A stretch of DNA of 64,000 nucleotides from Brachionus manjavacas (Eukaryota > Rotifera > Eurotatoria > Ploima > Brachionidae): positions 1,845,501 through 1,909,500 of the forward strand of contig JAHQIY010000008.1 of assembly GCA_019054805.1 (NCBI GenBank), written 5' to 3'. The notes beneath the pieces are model-generated. The model worked only from the letters and a program-made list of their open reading frames with translations. It was not told the DNA's origin and made no database searches. Below, in pieces: positions 34,334 to 48,900 of the stretch. Numbering within the stretch: position 1 is the first letter of the stretch; every line of letters starts with the position of its first letter. The translations under genes and the position numbers were made by a program.

Positions 34334-36911
34334 AGAAATTATAAAAAATTGACCTTTTTATAATTATTAAATAAATGGTGAGCCAAATATAAAGATATGC
34401 TAAAAAGACTCAATAAACTTTCTTTAATTTTACTTTTGCCAGCATCAGCTTTTATTGTTTATATTTTTTAGAATTCAAACACGAATAATATTAAATTACT
34501 TTTTTGCTACTTAAAAATTATATTAAATATAAGTGAACTGGAGGTCTTAATTTTTAAAAAACCAGATCTGAAAAATAGTTATTAAAAGAAGCTTTCAGAT
34601 AAATTTTATTTTCAAAGTAAAGATTAATTCACAAAAAAGTATTTATTAAACGTTTTGTATATTTTAATGATTTTTTTTAATTAAAATTATATAAAATATT
34701 TAGAACTACTAATTTTTATCTTTTAGACAAAAATTAAATTTATAATCTATTAATAGCTGGATTTTTTCATACTAAATTAGTAAAAATTAACAGTTTAAAT
34801 TTTTTCATAGAACTTTACACTTTTTAAAGACTTAATTTATGGACTTAAAAGTAATAAATTAAAAAAGTGAATTTCGCAATTTGTCCAGAATTTTGTTTTG
34901 AGAAAAAGTTGTTGTTCTTTAAGACTCAAAATCAATAAGATAAAACTTAAATATATTAAAAAAGTATATGTATTCTGAAAGAGCATAAAATTCTCTACAT
35001 GCTACTGTAATTTAGAAGAAAAAATGAGTGTGGCGGTTTTTGTTGGCAAAAAAAAGGAAAAATATAATAAAAATGCATGGGTACTTAGAAAAAAAATGGA
35101 ATATTATTAGTTAGAATTATGTTTTGATATTTAATTAGTGCTTTTTTTAGTAATCCAATAAACTGAAAAGCACCAAGTACAACTTAGAATCAAGAAATTG
35201 CTATTATTGTTAATGAAATATTTAGTTGATTATTGTATAAATAAAAAATCCTTAACCTTTTCTAAATATTTAAAAACCATGTTGTGAAAAAGCGAAAATA
35301 TGCAAAAGGCTAAAAAAATATTTATTTTGCACCATTTCTTGCAAATATAACTTTTATTATTTTTTTAAAAAAATTCAAATCTTTGAAATTCATCTTTTTT
35401 TTAAAAATTCAAGTCCATTAATTAAAGAAAAAACATGTTAGGGTTATTTCCATTTTTTTCTTCATCACCTAAGAGGTATTTTTTGAAGTTAATAATAATA
35501 ATGATTTTAGGTAAGATAAATGAATCAATGAAGCCAACGTCTTATGAAATTCTAAAAGAGCTTGTGTTACTTATATTTAACCTTATTATTAGATCTCTTC
35601 TTATCAACAATCTCTTTAATTCATTGCACAAATGGAAAATTTTTTCTTCTATAATTTTCCGACGAACGTATTTGAAAACACTTTTACGGATTACAAAAAG
35701 TGATTTTTTTTTATTTATTTTAGATTTTTTGACAAAATTGTACTATTTATTTTAAAAAAAATTTTCTAAACGCTTTTATATTTTACGACTTTTTTACGTA
35801 TTTTTATCTTAAAAATTCATGATAAAATTAATATTGAAAGTATAAATTGGATTTGAGCATTTTTATGGAAAATTCTTAAGTTTGTATCAAATTGACTTAA
35901 ATCAAAATTTAAAATCATAACTTTTTTAAAAATTTTGAAAATTTTAAGATATGTTTAAAGCTTTTCTTTCTTTGAAGATCTTTTTTTTGTCATTAAAAGA
36001 ACTACAGCATTTATAATAAATTTAACAAATTCTAAATTTACTACTTTTCATTTAAAAAGAATAATGATAAATGATTCTCATTTTATTTCTAATTAAGGAA
36101 TAATAAGAACTCCTCAGAATAAAGAAATTGATTTTGTTGATGTTCACAAATTCAATTCGCAAAGAATTGCTATTTAAAACATAGATAAAATGATAAGTTT
36201 TCAATAAAAATTGTATTTTATCTAATTAAATTGGTTAACAAAACAATCATTTCATCTCTATAATTTATAGATCCGCTGATCCTTATCTAAGCAGTGGTAT
36301 AATTTATAAAGTTAGTGAAATTTTATAAATGCATATTTCCTATGAATTAATTTAAAGCAAACAAATAAATATTTAAAGATTTATTAACTTGGAATCCTTC
36401 TCATAATTTCGCAGATATTAAAGAAAATTTCTGAAAGAATAATCAGCCATTTTCGATTAAAATTGATTTAATTATTTCTTATTTAAAATAAAGCCACTCG
36501 AGGGAGATACTTATTAGCCTACGATTGTCTGAACAAATAGTCTTGACCGCTTCATAGACAACTAATTTAATTTATTGTAATAAATCGAAATTTTATTAAA
36601 ATTTTCCAAAACTTATTTAAAAATCAATAATTTCAAGTATATCAACTTGATTTATACAGTTTATTTAGCTAGTTGATAAATTAGCAAAGAAAATTTCGGA
36701 AAATCTTTTATTCTCGAGAATTCATTAATTATCAAAAGTTTAAACAAATTTCCACTTGAAATAAATGATAGAAAGAAAATTAATGTCACATATGAGATAA
36801 TGTGTATTTAGAAATAAGCTTATCAAATAATTTGTTGATCTAGCCGTCTATAGATAGCGGACCATCAAAATGAGTTGACTAAAATTTTTTTTTAATTTTG
36901 TCTTATTTTAG
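34334..36911. other. AT-rich intergenic and probable peroxidasin 5' region
   Basis: No exon supported. A 106-codon frame at 35435-35755 has no recognisable features. A dispersed repeat at 34903-35063 is listed separately. The last few hundred bases presumably contain the promoter and any untranslated first exon of peroxidasin. Confidence 0.4.
34903..35063 (+). repeat. Dispersed repeat, second copy at 42367-42530
   Basis: About 160 bases (AAAAAGTTGTTGTTCTTTAA to GGTTTTTGTTGGCAAAAAA) recur at 42367-42530 with few differences. The body includes ATTCTGAAAGAGCATAAAAT and CTCTACATGCTA. It is probably an internal or terminal piece of an unclassified transposon. Confidence 0.75.
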
Positions 36912-36915
36912 AAAG

Positions 36916-39900
36916 ATGAAAATTTTTAATTTTGTAATTCTCATTGTTGGAATTAATTGCCAATATTCGAACTTTTGCTCTGACGATCCTCGATGCAGAT
37001 GTCACTCAATAGTCAGTAGTTGTACCAGAGCTGGTCTAAACCGGGTTCCAAAAATTCAGCAAAATTCAATTATATTGTAATTTTTTTTTCATTTGAAAAA
37101 TAAAAATATTAAATTTCATATTTTTTCTAGTGATTTACGCGAAAATTTTATCACCAAAATAGATTATGGAATTTTCTTTAGCCTAAGAAAATTAAGATCT
37201 TTGTAAATAAAGTTTTTTTTTCTTTTTAAATTTATTAAATTAGAAAATAATTGCTTATTGTTAAGATTTTTGAGCAACAATCGAATTACTGAGCTTGAAG
37301 CGTATGCTTTCGTTGGGCTTGATGAACTAAAAGATCTGTAAAAAATGTCTCTTTTAAAAGTTGGCTAAAATTTATTTTTTTTCAATAGTCACCTTTATGA
37401 AAATTCGATAGAAAAAATTCATCCATATGCGTTTTACAATCTCAATAATTTAGAAACTCTGTATAAATTAATTATTTTTTTATTAAAATTTTTTGTCAAT
37501 TAATTGATTAATCTTAGGTATCTACAACAGAACCAAATAAAAAAACTAGACGCTAATACATTTGATAATTTGCTCAAACTCGAGCGCTTATTATTGACTT
37601 CAAATTTGATCTCAACATTTCAAGAAAACTTAGTCAAACCACTAATTAATTTAAAATCACTGTATGTGTTTTTTATTTTTATAATTTAAAAAATATTAAA
37701 ATAATTTACTTAAGCCGCTTGGATGATAACCGATTGAACTGTGATTGTGATATGTATTGGCTTTGGAAAGCAATTGAGCCTGTTTCCTATCAATATCGAG
37801 TATATAATTTTAGCATTAGCGCTTCGTGCTTTACTCCTAACGAATTGAGAAATAAAAAATTGTCAAGTTTGAGCAAGCTGGATTTTAAGTGTATCGAACC
37901 ATTGATTGTAGAGGCGCCAAAAGATGTAGAGAACAGCTGGAACAGTCTAAACAGCCAGGTGCAATTTGAGTGCAAAGCAATTGGGTATCCAGTTCCAACA
38001 ATTCAGTGGTTTAAAGAGGGGTAGGTTGATCACGAGCGATTTACGGAAATACATTTTTTATTTAGACGTAGACTTTTTTCTGACAAATATTCGATTTCTG
38101 ATCAAGGCAATTTGATAACAATACGAAACGTGAATGAAAATGATGCTGGAATATATGAATGTCATGCATCCAGTGATTTTGGCCAAGCAAGAGCTTCGGC
38201 AAATTTTAAAATAACCCATGACTCATGTAATTTGAAAATAAAATCTAAAATATTCTTATTTAGACAAAAAAATTTTAGTCGATGAATTGGAATTTAAAAA
38301 TCAGCATCAAGCAAATAAATTAAACAATTTTATAGTGGAAAATGACATCATAATTCTTGATTCGAATGAAATACAGAATCAAACTCCATTAAGTCGCTAT
38401 TGTAAGAACTTTTTAAACTTTTAAAATCATAATTTATAAAATATATAAAGTTATTTCAAGAGAAGATATTACAAGATAATAATTTATAAAGTTTTTAAAA
38501 CACCATAGACTCTTTATTAGTACATTTTATCAATTTAAGAATAATCTAAAAATAAGACTGGAATTTATTAATTTTTTAAAGTGAATTTAAAAATAATTTA
38601 CTTGGGTCGATAAAAATTTTAAATTTGAATTTTTAAATTTTTATTAGGGAAAATTCAAAATTACGGTCTTATTTTTGAATTATTTTAAAAATTCATTCAG
38701 AGAAAATCCCAATTCAAAGTTACCTCTAAGTGTCCTGATTGACAGCATACAGCAAATTTTGAATTTAATGATTTTCTTTCATAAAAAAATTGGGTTAGTA
38801 GTTCTGGGTTTTTGTTTTTGAACAATGATAAATAGGGTCTAAGCTCTTTTAATATTGAATTGAAACTTAAATCTAGAGCCTCAAAAAATGATCCAAAGAA
38901 TCAACACACTTAAATTCTTGAAAATTTAATGTCAGTTGTAAACATCCTTGAAAAATCTTTTAAATTATTATCCCATGACACATTGTCGAAATTTAAATCT
39001 TTTATCATTGCCTTGAAATATTCTATAGAGTCACACTCTTGAATCAAGTTAAAAGTCTTAGCTGGGTTTCTATTTTTTTTATCGGCGTCATGGATAGTGT
39101 CGTCGAAATTTTTCTCCAGAAGACTTGTTGAGCTTGAATTTTTTAAAATTTATTGAGATTTTATTTTTACACTTAAATGTATTGTTTTATATCTTATTTC
39201 ATGACAGAAAAATTTAGTGTCGAAATTATCAATCAAGGTTTATTTTTAATATTTGAGCTTCTTTTAATAAAAATAGTCCCAAAGTTACAAGCTTGTTTAT
39301 ATTTTATTTGAAAAGGTTTCAATTTTTTTTAATGTTTAATTGTTATTTTTGGGATATTCTATTTTGTTTTGGGGTATTTAATATTGGTAGACAGCCTATT
39401 TCAATATTTGTCTTTTAAACTTTCTTTACATTTTTTTAGCTTTTTTACTTTATTTTTATTTTATCTTATAAAATTAACTTTATTTTTATTCTTTTTTTTC
39501 TTTAATTTTTTCTGAACTCTAGCTCGGTAAGAAAACAAATAAATAAATAATAAAATAAATAAATGTTCAAAATTTGGGGAATTGTTTTGAGTCAGCCCTT
39601 AAGAAAAAAAGTTATTCAATTTTTTAAACTTTTTTTCTGTTACTTTTATCATTTTGTACTGAATTTCACAAAACCATTTGGATTCAAATTTTAACTCACA
39701 AGATAATTAAATTTAAACATTAACTTAAATAATTCTAAACTCTATTTAAATTATTTTTTAATTTAAAAAAAAGAGTTTTTAAAAACTTAATAAAGAAATT
39801 TTATTCGATTTTAAACAATATTAATTTTCAGACAAAGCCTTAATTATTTTATTTTTTAAATTCAAAATTGAATTGAATTATGATTCAAATTTTAATTTAA

Positions 39901-42900
39901 ATTCAATTATTATTCTGAGTTTAAATCAAAACTCAAAAAAAAAAATTGTTTAAATACTGTCTAAATTTAAAAATTTTACTTAAAATTTATATTTTCAGTT
40001 TCAATTTTAATAATTAAGCACTATTTTTTACTAAAAAAATAATAAATATAAAAAAAATAGAAGAAGAGTTGATAGATATTAGTTATTCTTTAAAATAAAA
40101 ATATTAAATCTATCTTCTCTTGTAATAATATCCATAAGTTGGATAACCATAACCATATCCGTAGTCACACAGTCCGTAACCATAGCTCGGATTACCATAT
40201 ACGTGACCATAGTTTATTCCGTAATCATACAATCCAAAGCCATATCCACCGTAGCCATAACCAATAGATCCCTTTAACCAACAGTTCACTTGGCGAAGCT
40301 TGTTAACTATTTGTTTGCTTTTGGTCAAATAATTCTTGCAAATTTTCTGATTTTAATTTAGAAACTTTTGGTTCAGCAAGTGTAGTAACAAATGCTATGG
40401 CTACTACTGATAAGATGATAAAGTGCAAATTAAAAATTTCGAGATCATTTTCTGGTAATTTATTGAATTAAGAAAATTCACTTTTTTCTCTTAAATCACA
40501 AATTTATACCTTTGAAATCAATTTTTTTGATCTAGAATAAATTTCATTTTTATAAGGACACAATTTTTCTAAAAAAATTTTTTCAAGTTTTCATTTATTT
40601 TTATCAAAAAATTTGAAAGCCCTGACCTTGAATTATTTAAAAAGAATTATATCAGTGAAGGCGAATGTGATTATCTTTTGTCTCTTGTTTTTGTTTTAAT
40701 AACCAGAATTGTAATCATTTACAAACACTTTTTATCTATATTAAATGAAAAAATTTATATATTAAATTTTCAAGCAAGCGATTTGTCTTTTTTAACGATT
40801 CCCAATGACCTGACAGTCACAGAAGGCAGTACAGTCACATTTTCTTGTCAATCTAGTCGATATACTGACCGAGTCACTTGGCTCAAAGTAATTTAAATAT
40901 AAAATACCATTTTCATTAATTATCAATGCCGAAAAGGATGGAGTAATTATTGAAAACAATTATCATTTTAGAATTAAATACAATGGAGATCTAGAAATTC
41001 AAAGAGTATTGGCTGAAGATGAAGGATTTTATGTTTGCTCAATTGGAAACAACGATAATATCAAATACGCTCAAGCAAAACTTACAGTAAATAGTAAGAA
41101 TATATAAGATTTGGATTTTTAAAGCTAATATAATCATAATTAAATTTTAAGTCGCTGCTTCATTTATAAAAAGGCCGGTTGATGTCACTGCAGTTGAAGG
41201 AAACTACGCTGAATTCTATTGCAAAGTCGCAGGAAAGCCGGAACCCAAAGTTATGTGGAAAAAAGATGGTAGAAACGAAAAATTTTATTTTTTATGTAGA
41301 AAATTTTATTTAATTTAAGGGGCAACAATTGAAAAAAAAAATAATCAAAATTTGATTCTATCAGATTTTGAATTCTATCAGAATAATGAATTATTACGCA
41401 TCAAAAACTTAAATCAAGTAACTCATTCTGGTTTGTACACTTGTGTTGCAGTTAATGCAGTTAATACTGTATCTTCCAACGCTTTGCTTCAGATAACTCA
41501 AGCAGGTAATTTGACAAAAATTTCATATTTTGTTACTTACAATTTAATTTTTGCGCGAATAATTTTGTGACTAAATGATGAAATTTTCATAAGTTTAATT
41601 TCTAAATAAATTAATATGAGGTTTAATCGTAGTTAATATTAGGATCGCTCAAACAATAATAAAGTAAAATAATACGACTTGTATTTAATGATCAGTATTT
41701 TAAATATTTGGATCTGTAAAATTTACCAGTATGATATAAATATGATCAGCATTTAATTAAAAATTAAAGTAAATAATTTAAATGATCAGTATATTTGATC
41801 AATATCCGGTTGATCAGGAATTAAAAGTGTCAATCAGTATTTTATTGACATTATCAGTATAATAAATAATTTATCGGTGATATACTAGTAACGATTGTTA
41901 TTTTAATGAAAATGATAATGTTTTTTTTTTTATTTTTAATGTGAATTCGCTTTTAAACTAATTTAATCTCTTTTTCATGTTTTTATTTTTATCCAATTTT
42001 ATTCTATCATCAAAATTTATATCAATTTTTCTTTTTAATGCGGGCTCAAACGAAGGTCTTGCACCATTCGAACGTGCCCTGGGATCACCCCCTAAATTAT
42101 TTTATAAATAAATGAATAATAATAAAGATAAGAAAAAGAAGACTGCTTTAATTGAATGCCTTTAGCACTATTTTTGCAACATTACAGCGACAAAATGTTC
42201 AAATAAATATAAAGTTCACGAAATTCAAAACTTAAGTGCTATCTGAATTTCACATTTTTGACTCAAAATTCGTAATCTACGCCCTCAAAAACCCCAAAAA
42301 ATTTTTTTGAAGGGGGCAAAAAGAAAAATTTTTTACACCCAGGGTTCCAAAAATAGCAAACCCTTTAAAAAGTTGTTGTTCTTTAAGACTCAAAATCTCA
42401 AAGATAAAACTTAAATATACTAAAAAAATATATATATTCTGAAAGAGCATAAAATTCTCTACATGCTAATGTAATTTAGAAAAGAAATAAAAGGGTGTGG
42501 CGGTTTTTGTTGGCTAAAAAAAGGAAAAAAATGTGTTTTTTCTGGATTAAATCGTATCTCCTCCGAGGGATCAATTATGACTCGATTTTTTTTTTAAATC
42601 TAGACAAAATTCTGAACAATTCTATGGTTTTACTTTTTTATTTTATTGCTTTATTTTTCTTAAAAAATCTCTTCAAATCATGCGATAATTAACAAATTTG
42701 TATATTAATATTTGTATATATGATATTTTTTTTCTAAATTTTACTAAAAACTTATCTTAGTATAAATAAAATTTAGTGAAAAATGCCTAAAAAATTAAAA
42801 TATAATCAATAATCAATCTCGCGTTAGTTACCTTGGAGTTTTCGGCCAAAGAAAGAGATGATGAAGATGATCACATGGAAATAGACGTTGAACCCGATAT

Positions 42901-45900
42901 AAATAAAAATTACCATGATTTTTTTTACTTCATCCGAATCTTCAAAGGGTTTGCTATTTTTGGAACCCTGGGTGTAAAAAATTTTTTTTTGCCCCCTTCA
43001 AAAAAATTTATTTTTTGGGGTTTTTGAGGGCGTAGATTACGAATTTTGAGTCAAAAATGTGAAATTCAGATAGCACTAAAGTTTTGAATTTCGTGAACTT
43101 TACAAAAGATGACAAACAATTCATTCAATCGCCCACAATGGAACCAAAAAAATGGACTCAAGTCAATCATTGGGCTAAATGCAATAAAACAATTACCTCG
43201 CACGTGTTTGAAACCTCAAAAGAATACTACATACCAGCTGGTGAAGAAGAAATCAGAAATGTGAAAGAAATGCATTGGCACTTTTTTCCAATGCAAAAAG
43301 AGAGCTTTCGCTGTTTGAATCATGACTCTACCAAATTGAGATGATATGGCAGTCAATTGGAAACAAGGTAAATGTCCATCCTTTTTCGAGCAATAAGATT
43401 ATAATATGTCAAACCACCATAAAAGTAGCAAAAAAGTACTAATTGGTGAAAAACGTTAAAAAGGATGGCCAAATAAGGCAACAAAAGCTTTATTAAATGA
43501 TTAAAATTCCTTTTTATTTATTTGACTGTTTGTTTTTTTTAATCAATAATACTTTAAATTACAAATTAGTAGATTTTACTTTTAATATTTAAATTTTATA
43601 TGACGTCATATATATCAAATACTGATCAAAATAATAAAAAAATACTGGTCAAAATATTTATTTTACTAATCAATTAATATATTGTCAAATAAAACAAGCA
43701 TATTTAATGAATAAATTTATTTTTAAGATAGGCAGAGTTAAAATTTTGGAAAAATTGATTAAGTTTTATCCAAAAAATTCTTTAAATTTTCGACTTCATA
43801 ATTTTTTTTTATTTGTGCACCATTTTTTATTAAAAAAACTTAGTTGAAAAAAAATCTAAAGCTCCTTCAAAAAAAATTAAAAAAAGTTTGATTAAGTTAA
43901 AGTATACTATGACTTTTTGTAATTAAGTTTTCACTTCAAATAAGCGTGAGAATTTTCTTTGACTATATTCGCTAGCACAATTGCACACAACGCATTGAAA
44001 ATGATATTTTTACACTTTATATTTAAAAAGAATATGATATTAGCTAAGAAATTGAACCTTGAAAATTTCTTAATTCTATAATTATGTTCAGCTTTTTAAT
44101 TAATTCTTTTAGAATTTTTTGAAAAATCAAATTTTTTTGTAGCTTCAAAGCTTGAATATTAACTTACTAAAAGTAATTGAAAATATCTAGCATCAAAAAT
44201 TGTTGGATTTTTTACTAAATTAGCCTGGTATCAATTCCCATAGCCTAAAATAAGGGTACCGATTCCTTTAAATATTTGCAATTATTTACGAATTTAAATT
44301 CTTATTCCCAAGCGTATCCCATTAAAAATAAAATAAAATAAAATAAAAGATTTATTTAAATAATTTTTATTCCAAACTAGAATTTTATTTTAAGTGAAAC
44401 CATCTTTTAAAATAAGTCAACAAAATGTGAGTGTATACGAAAACCAGTTGACTACATTCGAGTGCTTTGCCGAAGGTAAGCCCAAGCCCCAAGTTTTGTG
44501 GTACAAGAATGGTCAACGCATAAAAACTGACTCTCGGGTTTACTTTGACTCGTTCGGATATTTGACTCTGACCCAGGTCCAAGTAAACGATGCCGGTGAT
44601 TACATTTGCCGCGCGGAAAACATCGCTGGTTCAGCGGTCCACAAATTTACCCTGAGTGTTAAGGACATTTACGGAACAGTGATCTCAGACGCTGTTATAA
44701 CTCAAGCAGTGGCAACTGCACGCAAACAAGTCAACAAACAATTTCAAAATTCCTTGAATAGGCTGCTGAAAAGTCGCAAGCCAAAGACCCACTCAGAGTT
44801 GATGGCTTTGATTCGCTTTCCCAAAGACAGTACCCTTCATCTGGCATCAAGTGAAGAAATATACGAACGTGCTCTGGATATCATATTCCGCCATGCGGAC
44901 AACATCACTTTTAATCTAACACAAAGAAACTTTAAAACCCAAGACTTGTTAACTCATCGTCAATTGCAGCAAATATCCGATTTGTCCGGATGTTCTCGCT
45001 ATAAACGTAAGGTGAACTGCTCACAACGATGCCTAAACTATCGCAGTTTTGACGGCACATGTAACAATCTGAAAAATCCAAGATGGGGTGCAGCAAACAC
45101 TGCTTTGAGGCGTTTGGCGCCTGCCGAATACGAAAATGGCTTTTCTACGCCTAAAGGATGGAACAGGTCAATGCTTTACAATGGTTATATGCTGCCAAAT
45201 GTGAGAGATGTGACCACACGGCTAATAACTACAGATAAAATAACCACTGATGAAAAGTTTAGTCTCTTATTGATGCAATGGGGACAATTTTTAGACCATG
45301 ATTTGGGTCATACTGTGATGGCCATTAGTTTGAATAGATTTAGCAATGGAATAGCTTGTAGAGATTCATGCACAAATGAGCCACCGTGCTTTCCCATTGA
45401 AGTACTTCCGAATGATACACGGAGGAATCATTTGCCTGGTTTATGCATGGAGTTTATAAGAAGCTCGGCAATTTGTGGTTCTGGTGAGACCAGTTTACTC
45501 AGTGGTAATGTTCATCAGCGTGAACAGATAAATCAGCTAACTGCGTTCATTGATGCTTCAAATGTGTACGGAAGTAGTGATCAAGATGGCTTTGACATTA
45601 GGGAGAGAACAATTAACAATGGCAAACTGAAGGTTCATACGACGCCCAGTTATCCCAAAGGTTTTTTGCCGTTTAATTTAGATACACCGATGGATTGCCA
45701 CAAAGATAATAGATCTACAGTTGGATGTTTTATGGCTGGAGATTATAGGGCAAATGAACAACTGGGTCTTTTGGCAATGCATAATCTTTTCGTAAGACAT
45801 CACAATTATATGGTAGACAGACTTAAATCGGTCAACCCACATTGGCTTCCCGAACAATTGTACCAAGTAAAAATTTCCTTTGCGTTAATTTTTTTTTTCA

Positions 45901-48900
45901 TTTTCAGTCTCTCTTTTTTTTTAATTGAACTTCTAAAAGTTATTTACTGATTGTATTGTAATTAATTGTAAAAGACTATTTTTTTAATTTAAATAGGCTG
46001 ATAATGTAATCATGTAAAGTATTCCTCGAAAAATATTTTTTTTTTAGATTATTTTTTAATTTCTGCTTGATATTTAACTCAAAACTATTTAATTATTGTT
46101 TGTTTTTGTTGAAATTTTTCAATTGTCTTTTAATTAAAGAATACGTTTATTTTCACGTAAATTATCTGTAAATAAACAAAAAGAAAATCAGATAAAATAT
46201 CTGTAAGTGAATTAAAAAAAAAGTTTATTTTCAGATAAAAAAAAAGATTAATCAATTAGCACATTCATTACAAATCCATTTCTTTTTTTTTGGAGCATAA
46301 GTTCTATCAACACATTTTAAATGAAAAATACAAGAACAATTATCACAAACTATATTCTTAGACTCGGTTCCACTCATTGAATAATTTACCCTAATTTCGG
46401 CTAAACAGCCACATGGGTTAATATAGCTTTGTTTGGGTCGTATACCAGTACTCTTTGATGTTATATCATTTATCTCCCTGTGATGGATACACTTGATTTC
46501 AAGATATCTAAAATTGTTGTCTTCAAGTTTTCGGCTACTAACGGTTGTCCAAATAGAATAGCTTTGTTTCGAATATTCATTTAAAGTTTGGATAAATTCG
46601 TCAAAGTTGTTGAAAAGTTGTCCAAGATATAACTTTTCAGAGATTTTTTTTCATAAGTTGTAAGCGTATTAAGGTAGTTTTGTTTATGATAAGTAAAAGG
46701 AGTTAAGTAAGAAACAAGTGCATTTTAAATAAAGATTTAGGATTAATTTTTAATTATGGTTTCACTTAATTAATTCGGCTTAATCAATTTGTTTCAATTA
46801 TTATGGTCTTTGAATTGTTTCTATTTTTATTCTTTTGATTATTGACATTTACGTGAAAATAAATAATTTTTTCATTCAGGTTAAAAAATAAAAAAATTTA
46901 TTTACAGGTAAATTACTGTTTCTAATATTGTTTATTTTCAGATAATTTATCTGTTCTAATTCTTCATTATTTTGAAAAATTTTCTAGGTCCCCTTTTTAA
47001 GATTAAATGATAGATCTACTCACTGGAATGTTTTTTTGTAAAATTTGAATGAAGCAAAAAAATTTGGATTGTTTAAAAACTGCAGTTTATTCCATATTCA
47101 TTAAAATATGGGAAAGAAGTCGATTGTTTTGGAGAATATATGATTCTTCGGTAAATATTTAAGTCGAATCCTATTTTATTTTAAGAATCAATGCAATTCA
47201 GTTGAATCTCAAGCAGTTAATTATATTAACTGAAAATTCAATAAATAAAAAAGCTTTAAACTTGAGGATATTTTTTTAAAATCATCCTCCATTTTTAATA
47301 GTTATTTTTATTATATTTAAATTTGAATTAAACAAATTTGCTAAATCTATTTTATAAAAAAGCTTAAAAAATTATAAAATCTACAAAATTCAAAGAAAAG
47401 CTTTAAAAGAGACTATTTTTGACCCTTTTATAATTTACGAAAAAAGAATTCAATTTTTTTTTTCATTATTAAAGTGATTTTAATTTTGAAATAGTGAATG
47501 AAGTTGGAAACTTTTTTATTTGAAGTAGAAGAATTTTTATTTAATTGAATTTTTGCATATCTATTTGACCAAAAATACAGATCTAGATTTTAAAATAAAT
47601 CACAACTGTTAAATTTTTTGTTGATAAAAAAATTAAAAGGACAAGATTTTTTAGTATTCGTTATTCTGGTAGAAAATGGATTGAAAAATCGATTTTCGAT
47701 TCGAAACTGTTGACTAATACATATTTGTAAAAAAAATTAGTTGTTAAATTTTTTCCAGCATTCTGATATAACTCAAAAAAAAATTAAATTTTAAAAAATA
47801 AAAAGTAAGATAAAAATATCAAAATTTATCAAATGAATTTTAGAAAAAGGTTTTAGTCTTTTTGATTTAATCAATTTACTAAGAATTTTAATTTGAATTT
47901 TTTAATGTTTGATTTTGATTCTCAATTGACTAAAGTTTTTATTTTTTCTACAGAATCTTCTGTCCGGATTTTAGTGACAACCAGAAATTAATTTTTTTCC
48001 TTTCTTGAGGTCAAATATCCTTGCAGATTTCCAATTTTAATTAAAAACTCATTTTTTCATTTAATAACATTAAGGCAGCAAAAAAATTGTCTGGAAAAAT
48101 TTTTTCAACATATTAAGATTAAATTTAAAATTTTAATTAAAAAATGTAGTCTTGATTTTAGTTTGGAAAAATCTAAAATAATATTTTTAACAAGGAAACA
48201 AGAAAAATAGTTGGAGCTCAGATGCAGTACATTACCTATGAGCTATGGCTTCCTTATGTTTTGGGTCAAATTGGTATGAGACAACTTGGCACTTACAAAG
48301 GCTATGATCAGAACGTCGATCCCACAATGACTAATGAATTTGCCACAGCTGCTTTTCGGTAAATTTAACTCGCCATTCAAAAAAAATTTCTTTAAAACAA
48401 TTCAATAATTCAAGTTTTGGTCATGCTTTAATCCAGCCTTTTACATTCAGACTAAATGAAAGCTTTCAGCCAATACCTGAGGGAAACTTGCTGCTAAGAG
48501 ACTCTTTTTTTGCACCTGAGAGATTATATCACGAGGGTGGAATAGACCCCATTCTACGAGGTCTGTTTGGGGTAGCAGCTAAAATAAAACTTCCGCGTGA
48601 AATAATGAACAGTGAATTGACCGAAATGCTATTTCATGTATCTAGAACAATTGCACTGGATTTAGCGGCTTTGAATATTCAGGTAAGCTTAAAAAAATTT
48701 TATAAAATAGGTTAAGACTCATTTTTCGTCTAATTTAAATTTTAAACAAATGTTCACATTTTATTTTATTTTAAAATGTGAATAAGATCAAATTAAATGC
48801 GATTTATTTGTTATCTCAATTTAACTTCTCAGTTTGTATTTAAGTAATTTTAACTTAAAGTCAGAGAATAAACTTGACTAAAAATAAATTTAATTAGAAA

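Noticed and set aside
35435-35755. 106-codon plus-strand frame rich in Leu, Ile and Phe
   Set aside because: No signal, motif, splice context or composition shift; it is explained by AT-rich sequence.
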